From positions 39,469,971 through 39,533,970 of the forward strand of contig CM067504.1 of assembly GCA_034509495.1 (NCBI GenBank): a stretch of 64,000 nucleotides of DNA, given 5' to 3'. This DNA is from Acestrorhynchus altus (lineage: Eukaryota > Chordata > Actinopteri > Characiformes > Acestrorhynchidae). Below the pieces are notes generated by a model, which ran no database searches, had not been told where the DNA came from, and saw only the letters and a program-made list of their open reading frames with translations. Below, in pieces: positions 22,621-36,100 of the stretch. Within the stretch, counting starts at the first letter, position 1. Each line of letters opens with the position of its first letter. Position numbers and translations under genes: made by a program.

Positions 22621-25600
22621 CTATGAGCTTAAAGGGTGAAATAATCCGGACTATTGCCTATATTATGCAGTACGATGTCTGTTTCAACAAGGTATCCGTA
22701 ACAAGACACCCACAGATTCACTGTGGTTTAGTGACAAAGGGATGTTCATCTGCTTCTAAAAGTAACTACACAAGTGTCTCTAATTACACTGTGAAACCAG
22801 TTCACATCTGATGTGTGTGGGTCTGTTTATCAGCGTAAGGTGGGCAAGTTAAAAGTGCACACATTCAAAGCATTTAACACAAGCAAGTGACAAGCCTGTG
22901 CCGGCATGTACTGAAAGTATCATCCTTGTTAGTCTTTTCCGTGCTGTTATCTGAAGAGAGAGTGTTTCATGTAGGACAGGTGAGTGGAACTGGGTCACTG
23001 AGCTCTGCTTCCAATTTGCCGCAGTGTTCACAAAGTGTGAATCATACAAGGATTTAATCTCACTTAAGTCCACTTAAACCCCTCTCGGCTGCAGAATGGC
23101 TCACTTGAACTGTCACAGGTAGGCCTATTTCATTGTGCCATCTCTCCTTCTCTCCACTACACCCACGGCGCAGCGATCGCAACAGTGTTTATGAACCTGC
23201 GGATTGGCCTGACACCTTCTATAAATCCATCCCAACTCCATTTGGCAGGATTTAGAGTATTAAACAGCCATATGAAGCCATTAAGAAACCTGTGTCTGCG
23301 AGTCGCCTGGCCAGCAGCTGCTTGGAGGGAAATCTGCTCACCCCATGATACCATTAGTATCAACCTTACAAGTTTAGAACAACAGCGGTTGGAGTTTAAG
23401 CCCAACCACACTGCTATGCAATGGCCAGACGGAGAATTCTCAGCGTGGACCTTTATAGAAATTACAATAATAATAATAATAATATACACTCATATCTATG
23501 TGCCAGGTGTCAGCCTTCAATATCAGGGTCACCTGGGTCATATACTCTCAAAATAAATATATAAAATACCAGCTGGCTGCTGCCATCCTTACAGGTATAT
23601 GTGCTTCACTGGCCTTTGGTCTATATGCCATATGGTTTGCATGTGTTTGCTTCCACGAAGCATCCATCCATGTTATTAAGTTCTGTACCTCCACTTAATC
23701 AACAGGCCCATCTGAAACCACCTACGGGAGCGTGCACTTAAGAAACACAAGCAGTTTAACTGACAATACATTGAAAACTAGGTTACCGCTGCAATAGTTG
23801 CCACTTTTTTTTGTCACAGTCGTCCTAAGAAAACGGATTTTTCTCAGCGAGGCGAAAATACACATTTAGATCCTGCTGTATTATTTCCTTGCAACCGAGA
23901 AGGGCAGATCATAATATTCAAATCCGTCTTTAACCTTTCAAGGCAGGGGGATTATAGAGTAAAGACTCTATTCCAAACTACTTCCTCGCCCCCCCAACCG
24001 GCAGCAATAATAATGATCATTATCACCATTGTATGAAAAACGGATTATCATATCAGTGTACAAACCCAGGAACACCCCTACTATTATGAAGTCATTTCAT
24101 TCTCATCAGGATAGTGGTTTGAAAATGGTAGGAGTGCATGGCAGTGGCCAAGGCCATCGCAGGTGACTGCATATTCTCCGCTCCATTGTTTGAGCTTCTA
24201 AGTCTCTATGTGAGGAGTCTGACGTACTCAAGATGCATATGCTCTCATTGTTGATCTTCTATATCCGATCGGAGAATAAAATGAATGAGGCACATTCACC
24301 GCGATGAAAGAGAGCATGAAAAAGGCAGGAGAAAGCTTGGTCTGCCACTGAGGCGCTGACTATGACTGAGACGTGGTTTCCAACACCCTTTTGTTTATAT
24401 GCGTTTATGGCATTAACCTTCCGTGAGCTACAAACAAGGATTCCTCCATCAAATGTGCTCACAGAACAGCGCGACCCAGCGCCGCTTAGGCTTGAAATGT
24501 TGTCTAAACTTGATCAAAACCCACAGAATGTGCCAGACGTTAACTTTCTATCTGTATTCAAACTGCAAAGTGCATTCAGATCAGCACAGGCCACCCATAG
24601 TGCATCGGGAAAGAGCAACCACTCTAGCTTTTCAGGAGGCAGGGATGTCAAATAGCACGATTCAAATGACTTCACTCACTGTATATAAGCTTAAGTTCAT
24701 TCCAGTCATCAAACCTGCTTACAAACTGTGAGAACAGGCATTGGGTTGGAAGTGGCACACAGCTGCAGACTGTGTGAGAGTGAGGCCCGGTAAAATAAAG
24801 GTGGTGAAGGGACACTAGCACCATATGGTGGATGAAACAAGCACTACTTTTGCAAGAGAGAAATTGCAGCAATCAGAGGGAGCCATGAAAGCGCCCGAAT
24901 GCAACCCAGTGCAGTAGCCCTGCAGTAGGAGTTACTTATGCTTGCCTTCACACTTTCATGTTCAATATTTAATGGTGGGGGTCACGCTGTGCTCTGCACA
25001 CCCCTCTGTTTTCATAGCAGTGTGGTTACATTTCTTAAACATATGCACTCCTTTAATTAAATCATACTTCAATTCAGTCCGTCTCAGTCTTATTGACGGC
25101 AAGGTCATAAAACTATTAAGATGAGTCACAGGGAAAATTGTTGTGAGCAGGAGGTGGTGAGAGAGGTTAATTAAGTGGCAATTGCTGTTTCTTACTCCGA
25201 GCTACCACTGCATTCTTCCGTCTCAGACAACCTGCGGGAGGAGTGTGGCATTCTCGCACACAAAAAAAAAGAAAAAAAAATGAAAAAATGTGAGCACTCG
25301 CCGCGGAAAAGTTAAACAAAAATTACACAGGTGCAGTATGACTGTCTTCCCGACTCAAATGTCTCATTGATTTTTTTTTTTTCCCTCTCTTTGCATTCGC
25401 CATTATGCTGCAATGGCTGGAAAATGAATCGTAGAAATTCCAAAAATAGCAGACGTTTTTTGTTCTGGCACTGAAATGTGCTTTTCATGTTTTCTTAATT
25501 ACTGATCTAAATCTTTAGGCGTGGTGTTTGTCATCGGTACAACCTAATAGACACAGAACGCCAGTGTTCTGCGACAGTATGCACTCAAGCAAGACGAGAT

Positions 25601-28600
25601 TCGTTCTGCTCTCGAGACTTTATTTTTATTTTTTTTCTTCCACCTGTAAGAAATCTATTCTTCTTGCACAGAAAGACATTCAACAGGGAACCATAAACAT
25701 CATCCCATTGGCCAGCCGTGGACCACAATGCATAAACACAACACCTGCATTCCCTGCCTGGAATCAAAAGACAAGCACGTGTCACTCCCACAGTCACTTT
25801 ATCGCTCTGTTGACAAATGGCTGCTGATGAAGAATCCAGATGTTTGTCTGTTTCTCCTTTGTGAAAATTATGACACATTTTTTCCTCCGTTCACAACCTT
25901 GTTTTGATCTCCTGCTCACAGTCCCTCATCAGCTTCGCCACTTCAAGTCGAGGCATCTGCTCAGCGGAAGATTGGACAGGAGATGGGAATGTATATTGTG
26001 GCTACATTCAAAGGCCCTGTAAATGCAGCACCTCCGATCAGACAACACACAGTTTTAGTTCCAGACATTACCAGTCTGTTGAAGAACGGCAAAGGCGATT
26101 GTCCCATCTCTTTGTTTCCTGACTCAGATATACTGGAACACCACAACGTTCACGGATTTGTGCGGCGCATTGGTGCACCGGACCCAAACGAGCATAAATC
26201 ATATTGATTTAATGAGTATTCAGAGCAGATGCATGCAGATGGTTGCAGCGGATGATTAAACAAAGGGAAGAAAAGGCCACAGCCTGAGCACAGGTAGACA
26301 CTGAAGAGGAGGGGAGGATGTACCGAACAGGAGGATTAAGAGCAGCACGGGGGGAAAAAAAGGGAAAAATGATAGCTACCTACTTGGAAAATGCCATTAG
26401 GCAACTTTAACGCTGTAAACACACTCGTAAAAAACAGCACACTGCTCCTTGCACAGCATGATTTTGTAAAATAATCCAAAGAACACACTTTTATCTGGGG
26501 GAGTCATGTGTTCAGGTACAATGACGAACGCTCGTCTTTGCCCACTGCCCTCCCCTCTGGCTTTGATACCAAAGTTACAGCACAACTGATGCTAACAAAA
26601 TGACTGAAGGCCTTTCAGGCCAGAAGCCCCTTGAAAAGCCACAGATAGGGAGGAGTTGGGGAAAGTTGAAGAGAGCAAACAAAGCCTTTGGCTGCATGGC
26701 CTGATAAACAGTAAAGAAGTGTCCGGGGTAATGTATTATTCGCCCAGGAAATTAATCAATTTTCGCACATGCTCTGGCCCTTGCAATTATAAGCCACAAA
26801 AATGCTATCCATCACTTTCAAAGCCAAGGGGACAAACAGTGGTCAGGGCTGTAAGTGAGTGCACGCTGAAAAGCAAGGAAGCAAAAACTGCATTTATTGC
26901 TGTCCTGGCATTACCTATGCAGATCTTTATCAGGGGGCCAGTGAGTCTATTGTGGCTATTTTGCTGGCCTACAATGGCTTTCTGTACACCCAAGCTACCG
27001 GGAGATTGGCTAAAATTATACTCCCTTCATGCTTGGCTAGGTAGCAGCTTAGAAACAAGCTGCTTGTGGAAGCCTGGAGAAGATTACTGATAATAGAAGC
27101 TTCACATCTTGTTGACCTTTCTTCTGCTCTTTTCCTCCCATTCCTTTTTTTTATTATTTATTTTTTTATTTTTTTATTTTTTTGTATTTTTGTATTTCTG
27201 CAAACATTCCTCAATTTTTGTGACAGTAGGAAAACAGATTGTTTGGGACAGGATACAAAACCTGTGCTACCAACGTCAAGGTTGTGCATAGAGCCCACAA
27301 ACTTTGCTCCATAAAAGTTGTGAAGCAGGGTATGTATAGTGTATGCAAGAAAAAGGAAAGAAAGCACAAGCATTTCTTATGTTCAAAGTGCTCGAAAAAG
27401 AGAAAAACACATTTGAAATTGTCTCACAAAAGATGCTCGATGTTGTCTTTGACTTGGACACACAGATCATCCCTGAAGAGACGACACAAAAGGAAAGCGC
27501 AGTGTACGGTTCACAAAAAAGTCTCCTAAACCATGGAATCGGTGTATTTTGGGCTGAATCGCTAAACTATTTGAAACACTGAGATGATTCAACTTGGCAG
27601 CCAAGGCCTAAAGTGGAGAAAAAAACTCCACTCAAAAGTACGGCAGTTTCCGTGGCAACAGGCCAGCAGCTGACGGATTCCTCTATGATGCTTACAAATG
27701 ATATTTCTCTCCTCCTGCCAAGCTGATTGTCTGTGCAGGCGCCTAGTGTGGGCCAAAGGGCCACACACACACACACATACACACATACACACACACTTTC
27801 CCTCTCTCACACCCAGTGCCGGGAGTGTGCCAAGCAGAGTCAAGGTCATTCCCCCACTATATCACCATTTCACCAAAGCCTTGACCTTGTCTCTATTCCG
27901 CCGCCCCAGGCTCCTGTAACAGCAGGGCAAAGCTGGCCAATGGGCCGCAAAGCCCTGCTAATAAACACAAGCCAATCCCCGCAGCTCTGCTCCCAGCATT
28001 CCCAGCATACATCACAACAAGCAGGGCTGAGACAGAAACACAGTTTATCATTAAATAAGCCAGCCTGAGGAGACATTGTTCCTGGCAAGTGTGTCAGCTT
28101 ATGGCCTGTGGAGCACAACACGAGGGGGAAGGCCTGCTATATGTGTAGCACTTAATAAAACACACCCCGAGGAACAGGCAGGGCTTTTTTAAATAAACCT
28201 GACACACAAACAAAAAAAACAAAAAGACTGACAGACAAATATATATGTATGTTGCACTTGTTTTTTTCACACTGGGCCAAGATATTTCCCGAAAACACAA
28301 ACATCTGGAGGGTAGAACCAAACTGAGGATACATTTAAGTACTATATTATATGACAAATATTAAAAAAACTGAATAAGGTGAGTAAAAAAGAGAGAAAGA
28401 GACGGACAGGTATGCAGAATCCATTGATCATCCACCTGCTGGCTCCATCCCACATTAGATCATATACACTTATACTTAGATGCCTCGTTGGCTGCTGGAT
28501 CGCGTGTCAACGTCTTACTGGCCCTTCGACTAGGTGATACGGTTCATCCCGGGTGACCAGCCCGACACAAAAAGTGTACGGCCCACAAACGCGGTTCAGC

Positions 28601-30354
28601 AGTCGGACACGAGTTCCACACATCCACCGTGAAATCTACCTGGCAGAACTCGTGATGGGAAATTAACTTGAACTGTAAGCAAGACTGAGGCAGCCGATAT
28701 ACAAGTTCCCACACCCATCCAAATCTCCAAAAACGTACATGACGAATGTGAAAAAGAAAAAAAAAACGCTGGCAAACGGAACCCTCCCCCGCAACCTCAA
28801 GGTCAGACACGGAAAAAAGCAAAGCGTTAGATGAGGTGGGACATGTTTCTTTCTCGAGAACAGGAAAAGGAGACTTGTAAAGACTAAAAGTGATGCAGCA
28901 GATAAGGGTTGGCCCTCATGTGGGGCCAGTGGTTGCAGGGGGATATGTATATCTGCTGATAAGGCCTTCAGTTCAGAAACAGTATTTATGCAGCCTTTCA
29001 GATACAGATCAGGCATAAAGAAATGGGTTTGGCCTTCATTATTTCGTGTGAATCTTCCCTCATTTGCGCGGGATACCATCGCCTTTATTTCACCAACAAA
29101 TACCCCCATCCACACGCCACGAGGCAGTGTTCACCTGACAAACCAGACAAAGTTGCTGTTGATGGTGAAAATGGGTAGCAACAAATGTCTGGCTTCGACG
29201 AGCCTGGCCAGAGACCTCCCAGAGGTACAAAAATCAAAGGCACGCGGCCAAAGAATGAACAGCACACACAGGCCAACTAACCGAACTCCTGAACTAAAAA
29301 AAAAAAAAAAAAAAAAAAAGTTTCACGAATTCACCCAGAAGATTCAAATGTGGTCGTTTTTGGAGTCATTATAGTTCTCGTTTATCCGTTTGTGCGTTTG
29401 TTATGCCTTTAATAAATCCACTTTCAGCAATAAGGCTTTATGCTGTTTCAAACTGTGCAAAACACGAGCTCATTCCATTAAGTTGTGACAAAAACCAGTT
29501 GAGAAACACTGACAACCTTCCTTTTGACACTGACACACACGCCGAGCACATTTCGTGCACCATACCAATAAGGATTAGAAAAGAGGCTGAATTAAAGCTC
29601 ATCAAAGCCTACGAACATCACTGACTCCAAAGGCATATGACATTCAGGGTAGACTTAAGGCACAGAGGCACATTTCACTTAAGTCTATTATATGTTCTCT
29701 GATCAGTTTTCTGTTTCAGGCCAAATGAGTGAAAGCACCTCACTTCAAAAGGCAATTACCGCAAAGGGAACAAATAGAGAACGGAGCCGTTAACTAAAAC
29801 ACATTTGCAGTATGCAGCTATAGCTTTGTAAATAATGCTATTAATCCGAAAGCCCCGGTTGCCTTAAGCGGTCGCTTTGATTATGTGTCAAATATTGGTT
29901 GACACATTTACACACACCGAGCAGCTCTGCAGTGCTTTACAGGCTCAACCATTTAGTTAATCGCTTAGTTTGAATTAGGCATTTGCATTTCTATAAATGC
30001 AAAAACAATATATATGAATTGACACTTTAACTACAGCGAGCGTTATTGTGTAAGCGTTCTGTCTGCACATACTATTTTTTAAGTTCATAGATCAAAAAGT
30101 ACTTATTCTAAAGTACTGAAACTGAAATTGAACACCTTTAAAGCTCATTTCCATTTCCATTCCTAAACACAGCAGTTCCTCGTTAACTCTTAAGAAGCCG
30201 AGATCAACACTGCGGCCAGTTACGTGCTGTTTTCTAGGCTGCAAAACTCAGGATCATAGTAACCTACAGATGGGACACGTCACATCATAACAAACTACAA
30301 GAATTAAATTCATATTTAAATGCCAGAAGAGATCCTCGTGCATGTTTACTGTTC
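22621..30354. other. Long non-coding stretch, mostly unique sequence
   Basis: No coding exon recognised in 7.7 kb. A 144-codon plus frame at 26656-27090 has no family match I know. Blocks at 24940-25220 and 26580-27060 are unique, hold several AATTAA/TAATTA-type sites and could be conserved regulatory DNA. Confidence 0.5.
27761..27796. repeat. (CA)n microsatellite, interrupted
   Basis: CA units with two CATA interruptions. Confidence 0.93.
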
Positions 30355-30441
30355 TGTCCATATATACAAGCTCAACCTGCATACAGACTCTGGCTGATCA
30401 GAGAGAGGGGGCGGGGCTGATGACATTACTATACTATAGTA
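30355..30441 (-). repeat. Repeat R1, inverted partial copy
   Basis: On minus: GTCATCAGCCCCGCCCCCTC, TGATCAGCCAGAGTCTGTAT, GCAGGTTGAGCTTG and GGACAGAACAGTAAACATG, a clean match to 4200-4283. It ends at a TA array and is 140 bp left of the 30.6-kb MITE. Confidence 0.65.
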
Positions 30442-30446
30442 TACAT

Positions 30447-30449
<3 letters not shown>

Positions 30450-30479
<30 letters not shown>
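30450..30479. repeat. (TA)n microsatellite
   Basis: Fifteen AT units just right of the inverted R1 copy. Confidence 0.93.
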
Positions 30480-30482
<3 letters not shown>

Positions 30483-31093
30483 TTCACAGTATCATTATTA
30501 TTATTTTTGTTGTTGTTTTTGTTGTTGTTCTTTCAAATAATGATGAAAAGTCTTGATTATTTCTGTGAATCTACAAAAATACACTATATAGACAAAAGTT
30601 TTTGGACACCTACACATTACACCTACTAGAGCTTTAATGACATCTCATTCTGAACCCATAGACATTAATCTTAAGATGGTCCCACTGCAGCCCTATATAC
30701 CCTCTACTTTTTGCATCTCATTTCACCAAGCAACTTTGCACACACCTCCACCCCATCTCCTCCATTCTTCTCCAAGACCACCTCTATGGGGGGGCTCGGC
30801 TTCACGCACCTACCATGAAGCTGCTCCAGCCCAATAACCTTCTGAGTTTGCCTTCCCGTTCAGCCTTCCAGGCGAGCTTGGTACATCAGGTTTGGAACTC
30901 TGTGAGAATAGAGTCGGTGACTTTTATGCACTTTTATGAAAAATACAGAAGGTTGCAAAAATATAATTAAGACAATAAAGTATTGCCAAAATAAAAAATT
31001 CAGAACATGGAATTAATACAGAAAAAGAAAACACAGAGAGTCAAAAAAAGAAGAAATCAAAAACAGAACGAAGGAATTTCAGAAACGAAGCAG

Positions 31094-31096
<3 letters not shown>

Positions 31097-31154
<58 letters not shown>

Positions 31155-31199
31155 CAATATATGTAATATATATATAATACTATATATATATATAATATT
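31097..31199. repeat. (AT)n array left of the gap
   Basis: About 27 pure AT units run to 31151, followed by interrupted AT-rich sequence to 31199. Confidence 0.95.
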
Positions 31200-31257
31200 G
31201 TTTTTTAGCTATTTTTCAACATTGAATGCTTGGCCTAGTGATAGTGGCAGAAAAATG

Positions 31258-31513
31258 NNNNNNNNNNNNNNNNNNNNNNNNNNNNNNNNNNNNNNNNNNN
31301 NNNNNNNNNNNNNNNNNNNNNNNNNNNNNNNNNNNNNNNNNNNNNNNNNNNNNNNNNNNNNNNNNNNNNNNNNNNNNNNNNNNNNNNNNNNNNNNNNNNN
31401 NNNNNNNNNNNNNNNNNNNNNNNNNNNNNNNNNNNNNNNNNNNNNNNNNNNNNNNNNNNNNNNNNNNNNNNNNNNNNNNNNNNNNNNNNNNNNNNNNNNN
31501 NNNNNNNNNNNNN
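31258..31513. other. Assembly gap (256 N)
   Basis: A run of N whose 256-bp size may be only an estimate. AT repeats lie close on the left (31097-31151) and directly on the right (31514-31551), so the gap is very likely a long AT array that could not be assembled. Confidence 0.97.

Positions 31514-31551
<38 letters not shown>
31514..31551. repeat. (AT)n array right of the gap
   Basis: Nineteen AT units directly follow the N run. Confidence 0.95.
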
Positions 31552-31553
<2 letters not shown>

Positions 31554-33052
31554 CAATTTATTTTTTTCTCCAAATGAATTTTTTTCTTCAAAGTAAAAAG
31601 CTATTCATCAATTCTTGGTCAGGTGCTCGATGTTCTACACCTGATTCACCTGAGACAATGGGACTGCAAGAAAACACCTGAATCCCATGAATAAGAAGTG
31701 TGTCCCAATATTTTGTCTGTACCGTGTACTAAAAAACATCTCACTGATGCAGCAACTAACAGGAATGCAACTCGAACCATTAACAGCTTTAAAAGTACAG
31801 ATCAAGTACTTTATACTTTGTATTATTCACAGAAATTTTCCATTTCTGAGTAAAGCTATTCTGACTCTGAATGACTCTTTTCAGGGTCTCGCAGGAGCAC
31901 AAAAGGACAGGATCTAGGTCATCTTTAAGCAACACCTCACTTCACCTATGAACCACGGCGTTCTTTCAGCAAACAGCTAACAGGTCCATTCATCCCCAGA
32001 ATGTGTGTTGCCGTGTAAAGCAGCGCTCTGCATGTGTGCACTGTGTGTTTGACCCTCGGTTGGAGCTCTCTGCATCTCTCGGCGAGCACAGACCGAGCGT
32101 TGATGTGGAGGAACGGGGCAAAGCGGCAAGGCCATGGCTTTCTGTGTAAGAAGTCTATAGGCACCAATGCACCCCACAGGGTTAATTACAGAGCTACTGC
32201 CATCCTACTGCGAACACACAGCCTCCCAGTCCCCTCACACAGCAACTAACCCATAATCAACACCCCTTTTATCAAACACACACACACACACACTCATAAA
32301 AAAAAGCCCCCAAAATGAACCTAGCCTAGGCCATCTGACAAAAACGAACTCAGTGGTTCTGAAACTGGTCCTCAGGGCCGCTCTTTATTATGTTCTTTGT
32401 ACTTTCATACCATCTAGTTTCAATTACTGTGAACAGTTTATTTACAACTACAAAGCAAATAGTGTTATTTTATTAATGACAAAAAGTAATATTTCATTCA
32501 TTGTGACTTTTAACAAGATTGCTTATCTAATCGTCACATGTCTAAGAAGGGTTCAATTGCAAAATGCATCAACCCATAAGAGCCCAGACCCATTGTTTTC
32601 TCATTGTACTGCATGAAATATGTAATATATGACAATATTAAAGTGTGTGACGTGTTAACAATGTTGGGAACAAAAATACGCTGTTAAAAAGAGCTGGTTT
32701 TGCCTCAAACGCTGACCAAACATGTAAATAAGGTCAGTGAATGTTGAGTATAGGAGGGCATAGAACCAAAGGGGCGCAATTAACATTTGAGTACCTTAGC
32801 AGGAAGGTCAAAACAAAAATGACCATAATGACTTTGAAAACTGATGTCAGTTTTTGAATCCAATGGATCACTGTGAGGTCAAGCCCCACCCCTTAATGCT
32901 CATTATCCAATCAAGGCTGTAAACCGTGTGCAGCCAATCAAAGTAGTCTAATGATGGCTATAAACAAGAATATATCAATAATTACTCTAGAATGGCTTTA
33001 TGTTTGAGAGTATCATCCGTGCTCTTTGCTTTGGTGAAAGCCAGAAACAAGC

Positions 33053-33055
<3 letters not shown>

Positions 33056-33105
<50 letters not shown>
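33056..33105. repeat. (AC)n microsatellite
   Basis: Twenty-five pure AC units. Confidence 0.97.
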
Positions 33106-33108
<3 letters not shown>

Positions 33109-36100
33109 ACATGAACTTGACTGAATAGTGTTGAAGCTGACATTCCTCCAGCGTTGCCCATTATTCGCCCTTCCAATGCACAGATGAGTCGTCTCAGCAC
33201 TGTGAGGTCACCGGGGGAGGTCCCGCCTGTGTGCACGATCCAGGCCGAGCAGCGGCTATTGACATATTTCCCTCCAGAACAGAGGGCCAGGGCAGAGTAA
33301 ACATCAGCCAGCAAGGCATGCGCTCACACTGATGTTGAGATGGGCCGATTTCTCCCTATCAGATTTTCCGACATATTTCTGTGGCTGACTAGACTAAGCA
33401 GGAGTCAGGGGTATGAGCAGATAACGAGTGCCTTTCACACAGCACCGACACGTACCAGGCTTCTTATCTGTGCACCTCCTCACATGCCAGAGCAACCAGG
33501 ACAGGGGGAAGATTGTTACATTTGGTGATTTGTTTTTGCTTCTTGGGGCAGATAAAAAAAAGAGAGGAGGAGGGAGGAATCAGTGCAAAACCCCACAGAG
33601 GTATGGAGGTGGCAGACAGTCATCCAGCTTCAACACGTAGACCAACAAAATAAACTTTATTGTACTTTTTAACTACTTCAGCTCTTACTCTAATTAGAAT
33701 TTGTTAAAGATCATTGGAATGGAAAGTCTATTAAGGGAATTAAGGTGTTTCTTGGGAATGTTAAAAAGTTCCAAATTCAACAGAGAATTGAATATTTCCA
33801 CACATTTCTCCCGCTTTCCTTTGAATTCCCCAAATTTGGATTCCTTTGAAATTCCCTAAATTGTGTCTTCTTTTAAAGGAGACAAAATAAACCCTAGTAC
33901 ATGCAAGAGTGCCCAAGTGCACAAAGGAACGCCGCAGTTGCTCCGTACTTTTGTTACATCCACAAAGCAGAGAGGAATGGGGCATGATAATACGCGTGCA
34001 GGTTTACATCCATTACCAATGGTGCTCGTGTAGTCCTCTGTTAAACCCAGCTGAAGGGTTTGATCTCTGGAGACGTCTGCTTTGCCCCATAAGACCCAAC
34101 ACGCAGTCATCCACAGCCAAACCCCAGCACCCCTTTATTCCCCTCATCCATGATGTCAGCAATTAAAATATAAGGTAAACTTTTCAGCAGGCCTTTCACA
34201 GCGCTGAAAGGCATTGTGTTGCAAATTGGTAATAATGTATTCATCCCTAGGTAAACATCCCTGCCATGTCCCTTCTGCAGAACAGAGGCGAACAAAATGA
34301 AAGTGATAATTTCTCCCCCTCTGAGAATTCTCCTCTTTAATTCTGACAGTAAACTCGTGGCTGTTACGGGGTGTTAAGTAGGATTTAAAACTTGTCAGAC
34401 AAGACATGTTTGAAATTGCTTTAAATAAGAGTACTGTGTTGCTGTCAACCAGAGGCTTAGAGGAACATATCCTCACAATTGAGGCACTCATCTAGGCTCA
34501 GAGAACCGTGGCCCTGCCTGGGCTCCACTGTATCCTGCTTGATCATGGGTTCCTAACACTGTGATCCAGCCCCCCCTGGTGGAGGCCAGGCCAGAGCCTT
34601 CATAAAGATCCTGAAGCAGCACCAGCTTTCTCCCTCTCCCCACTTACAGCCACAAATATAAAATTAGATGAAATTGGAATTTGAATTTTCATCAAAGAGT
34701 GCTGGCAATGACCTTCTACACTATATGTCTGAATAATACATTTATAAATAAGTTAAACACTATACACAATAAAGGGATTTAACAGATGTTCCTCACGTAC
34801 ACAGAGAACTTTGCGAAACTACCGTAAAATAAAACTTTCTCCAAGTCTCGCTTACTTTTATATATTGTTTCAGATTTTCTAGCATTCCTTAAAACGAAGC
34901 GGCCTGCTCCATTTCTACTCCCTTCACACAGAGAGCAAAAACGACCATTTTTGCAGATAATTAATGTAGTAAATAAAATAAAAAATAATGAAAAGAAATT
35001 AATCGTATGACTGTTTGGTTTAAGAAACGCATCTGTAAGCACAGTAGCCTCTTTGATTGTCACTAAAAATAAACTTCTGAAAGTTCTGATTTCAGATGCT
35101 GGTATGATACATAAAACCACAAGCAACAACTCATGATAGCAAATGACAGTTTAAACATATACGGGACTCCATATCTACACCACTAGGGGGCATCTGCATA
35201 AAGCTACCGCGTTATGTGGATCAACCTCCTTCAAAATAATTGCTGTAGGAAGCAGCAGTGAGCTGTATTAACGTTCCTATAATCATTTCAGAAATGCATT
35301 AAAACAGGTTACTTCATATAAGCAGTGTCCCTCAGAATTCCCGAATGCACACGCTTCAAGGATTTTCTTGACCGTATGCAGAGGAAATTCAGTGCTAATT
35401 CAATCCTTCCCTCTCAAACTGCGGAAAAGTTGATGTTGATATTCTAATTGCCTTCAAATTTGAGGTGTGATGCGTTTTAAATGCAATGTCTAAACAGCAG
35501 CAAAAAGATAACGGAGACGCCACTGGTGCGGAGTTCTGACACAGTATATTTCAGATAAGAACGTACGCACGTCACACTTTCACTACCTCCATTAACCCAA
35601 TTAAATCCAAGACTTTGGTGCTTGAGAGCAAAGTACACATTTTGGATTTTACTAATTAATTCATATTTAAGCAAGTTGACTGATATCATTACACACGTAA
35701 CCAACATGTCTCTGCCGAAGATGAACAGACATACAATAAATAAATATGATTAATGATCAGCTGTTGTGTCAAAGCAACACAAAGTGGAAGAACGTTTTTA
35801 TGTTGATTTCTTTTTAAAAATGTAATGAGTGCATTCATTGTTTTGATCTGATGACTTATCTATTTGTTTATTTAGGGAGGCTGAGTTGTAACAGTAAGTT
35901 GTAACAATTAGGCCTTTTACTATAAATGCAAAACAGCACAATTACATAACAATTACGTATCAACTCTTCATATAATATATGATATCATACAACAATATTT
36001 GACACTAATATCGTCCGTTATGTTTTTCCTTGCAAGGAGAGCACATTAATGTGAATAAGCTGCTATTGATCATGTCAACTTTGGGTAAAACCAATGGTTT

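Larger units (their letters stand above)
30582..31726. mobile_element. Tc1-derived MITE with both ends, TA target site, split by gap
   Basis: The left end CACTATATAGACAAAAG (30582) and right end CAATATTTTGTCTGTACCGTG (31706-31726) are imperfect inverted copies, flanked by TA at 30580-30581 and 31727-31728. Inner sequence such as CCATAGACATTAATCTTAAG also fits a Tc1-type element widespread in fish. The middle has been replaced by AT microsatellite and an assembly gap, so the true length is unknown. Confidence 0.8.

Noticed and set aside
26656..27090. 144-codon open frame on plus
   Set aside because: Composition looks like translated non-coding DNA, with no family I recognise. Kept only as part of a possible conserved block.
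28663..29115. 150-codon open frame on minus
   Set aside because: Phe-rich and Ser-rich text from a poly-A/T context, no splice sites or domain.
31198..31681. Open frames across the N gap
   Set aside because: They exist only because N is read as any residue.
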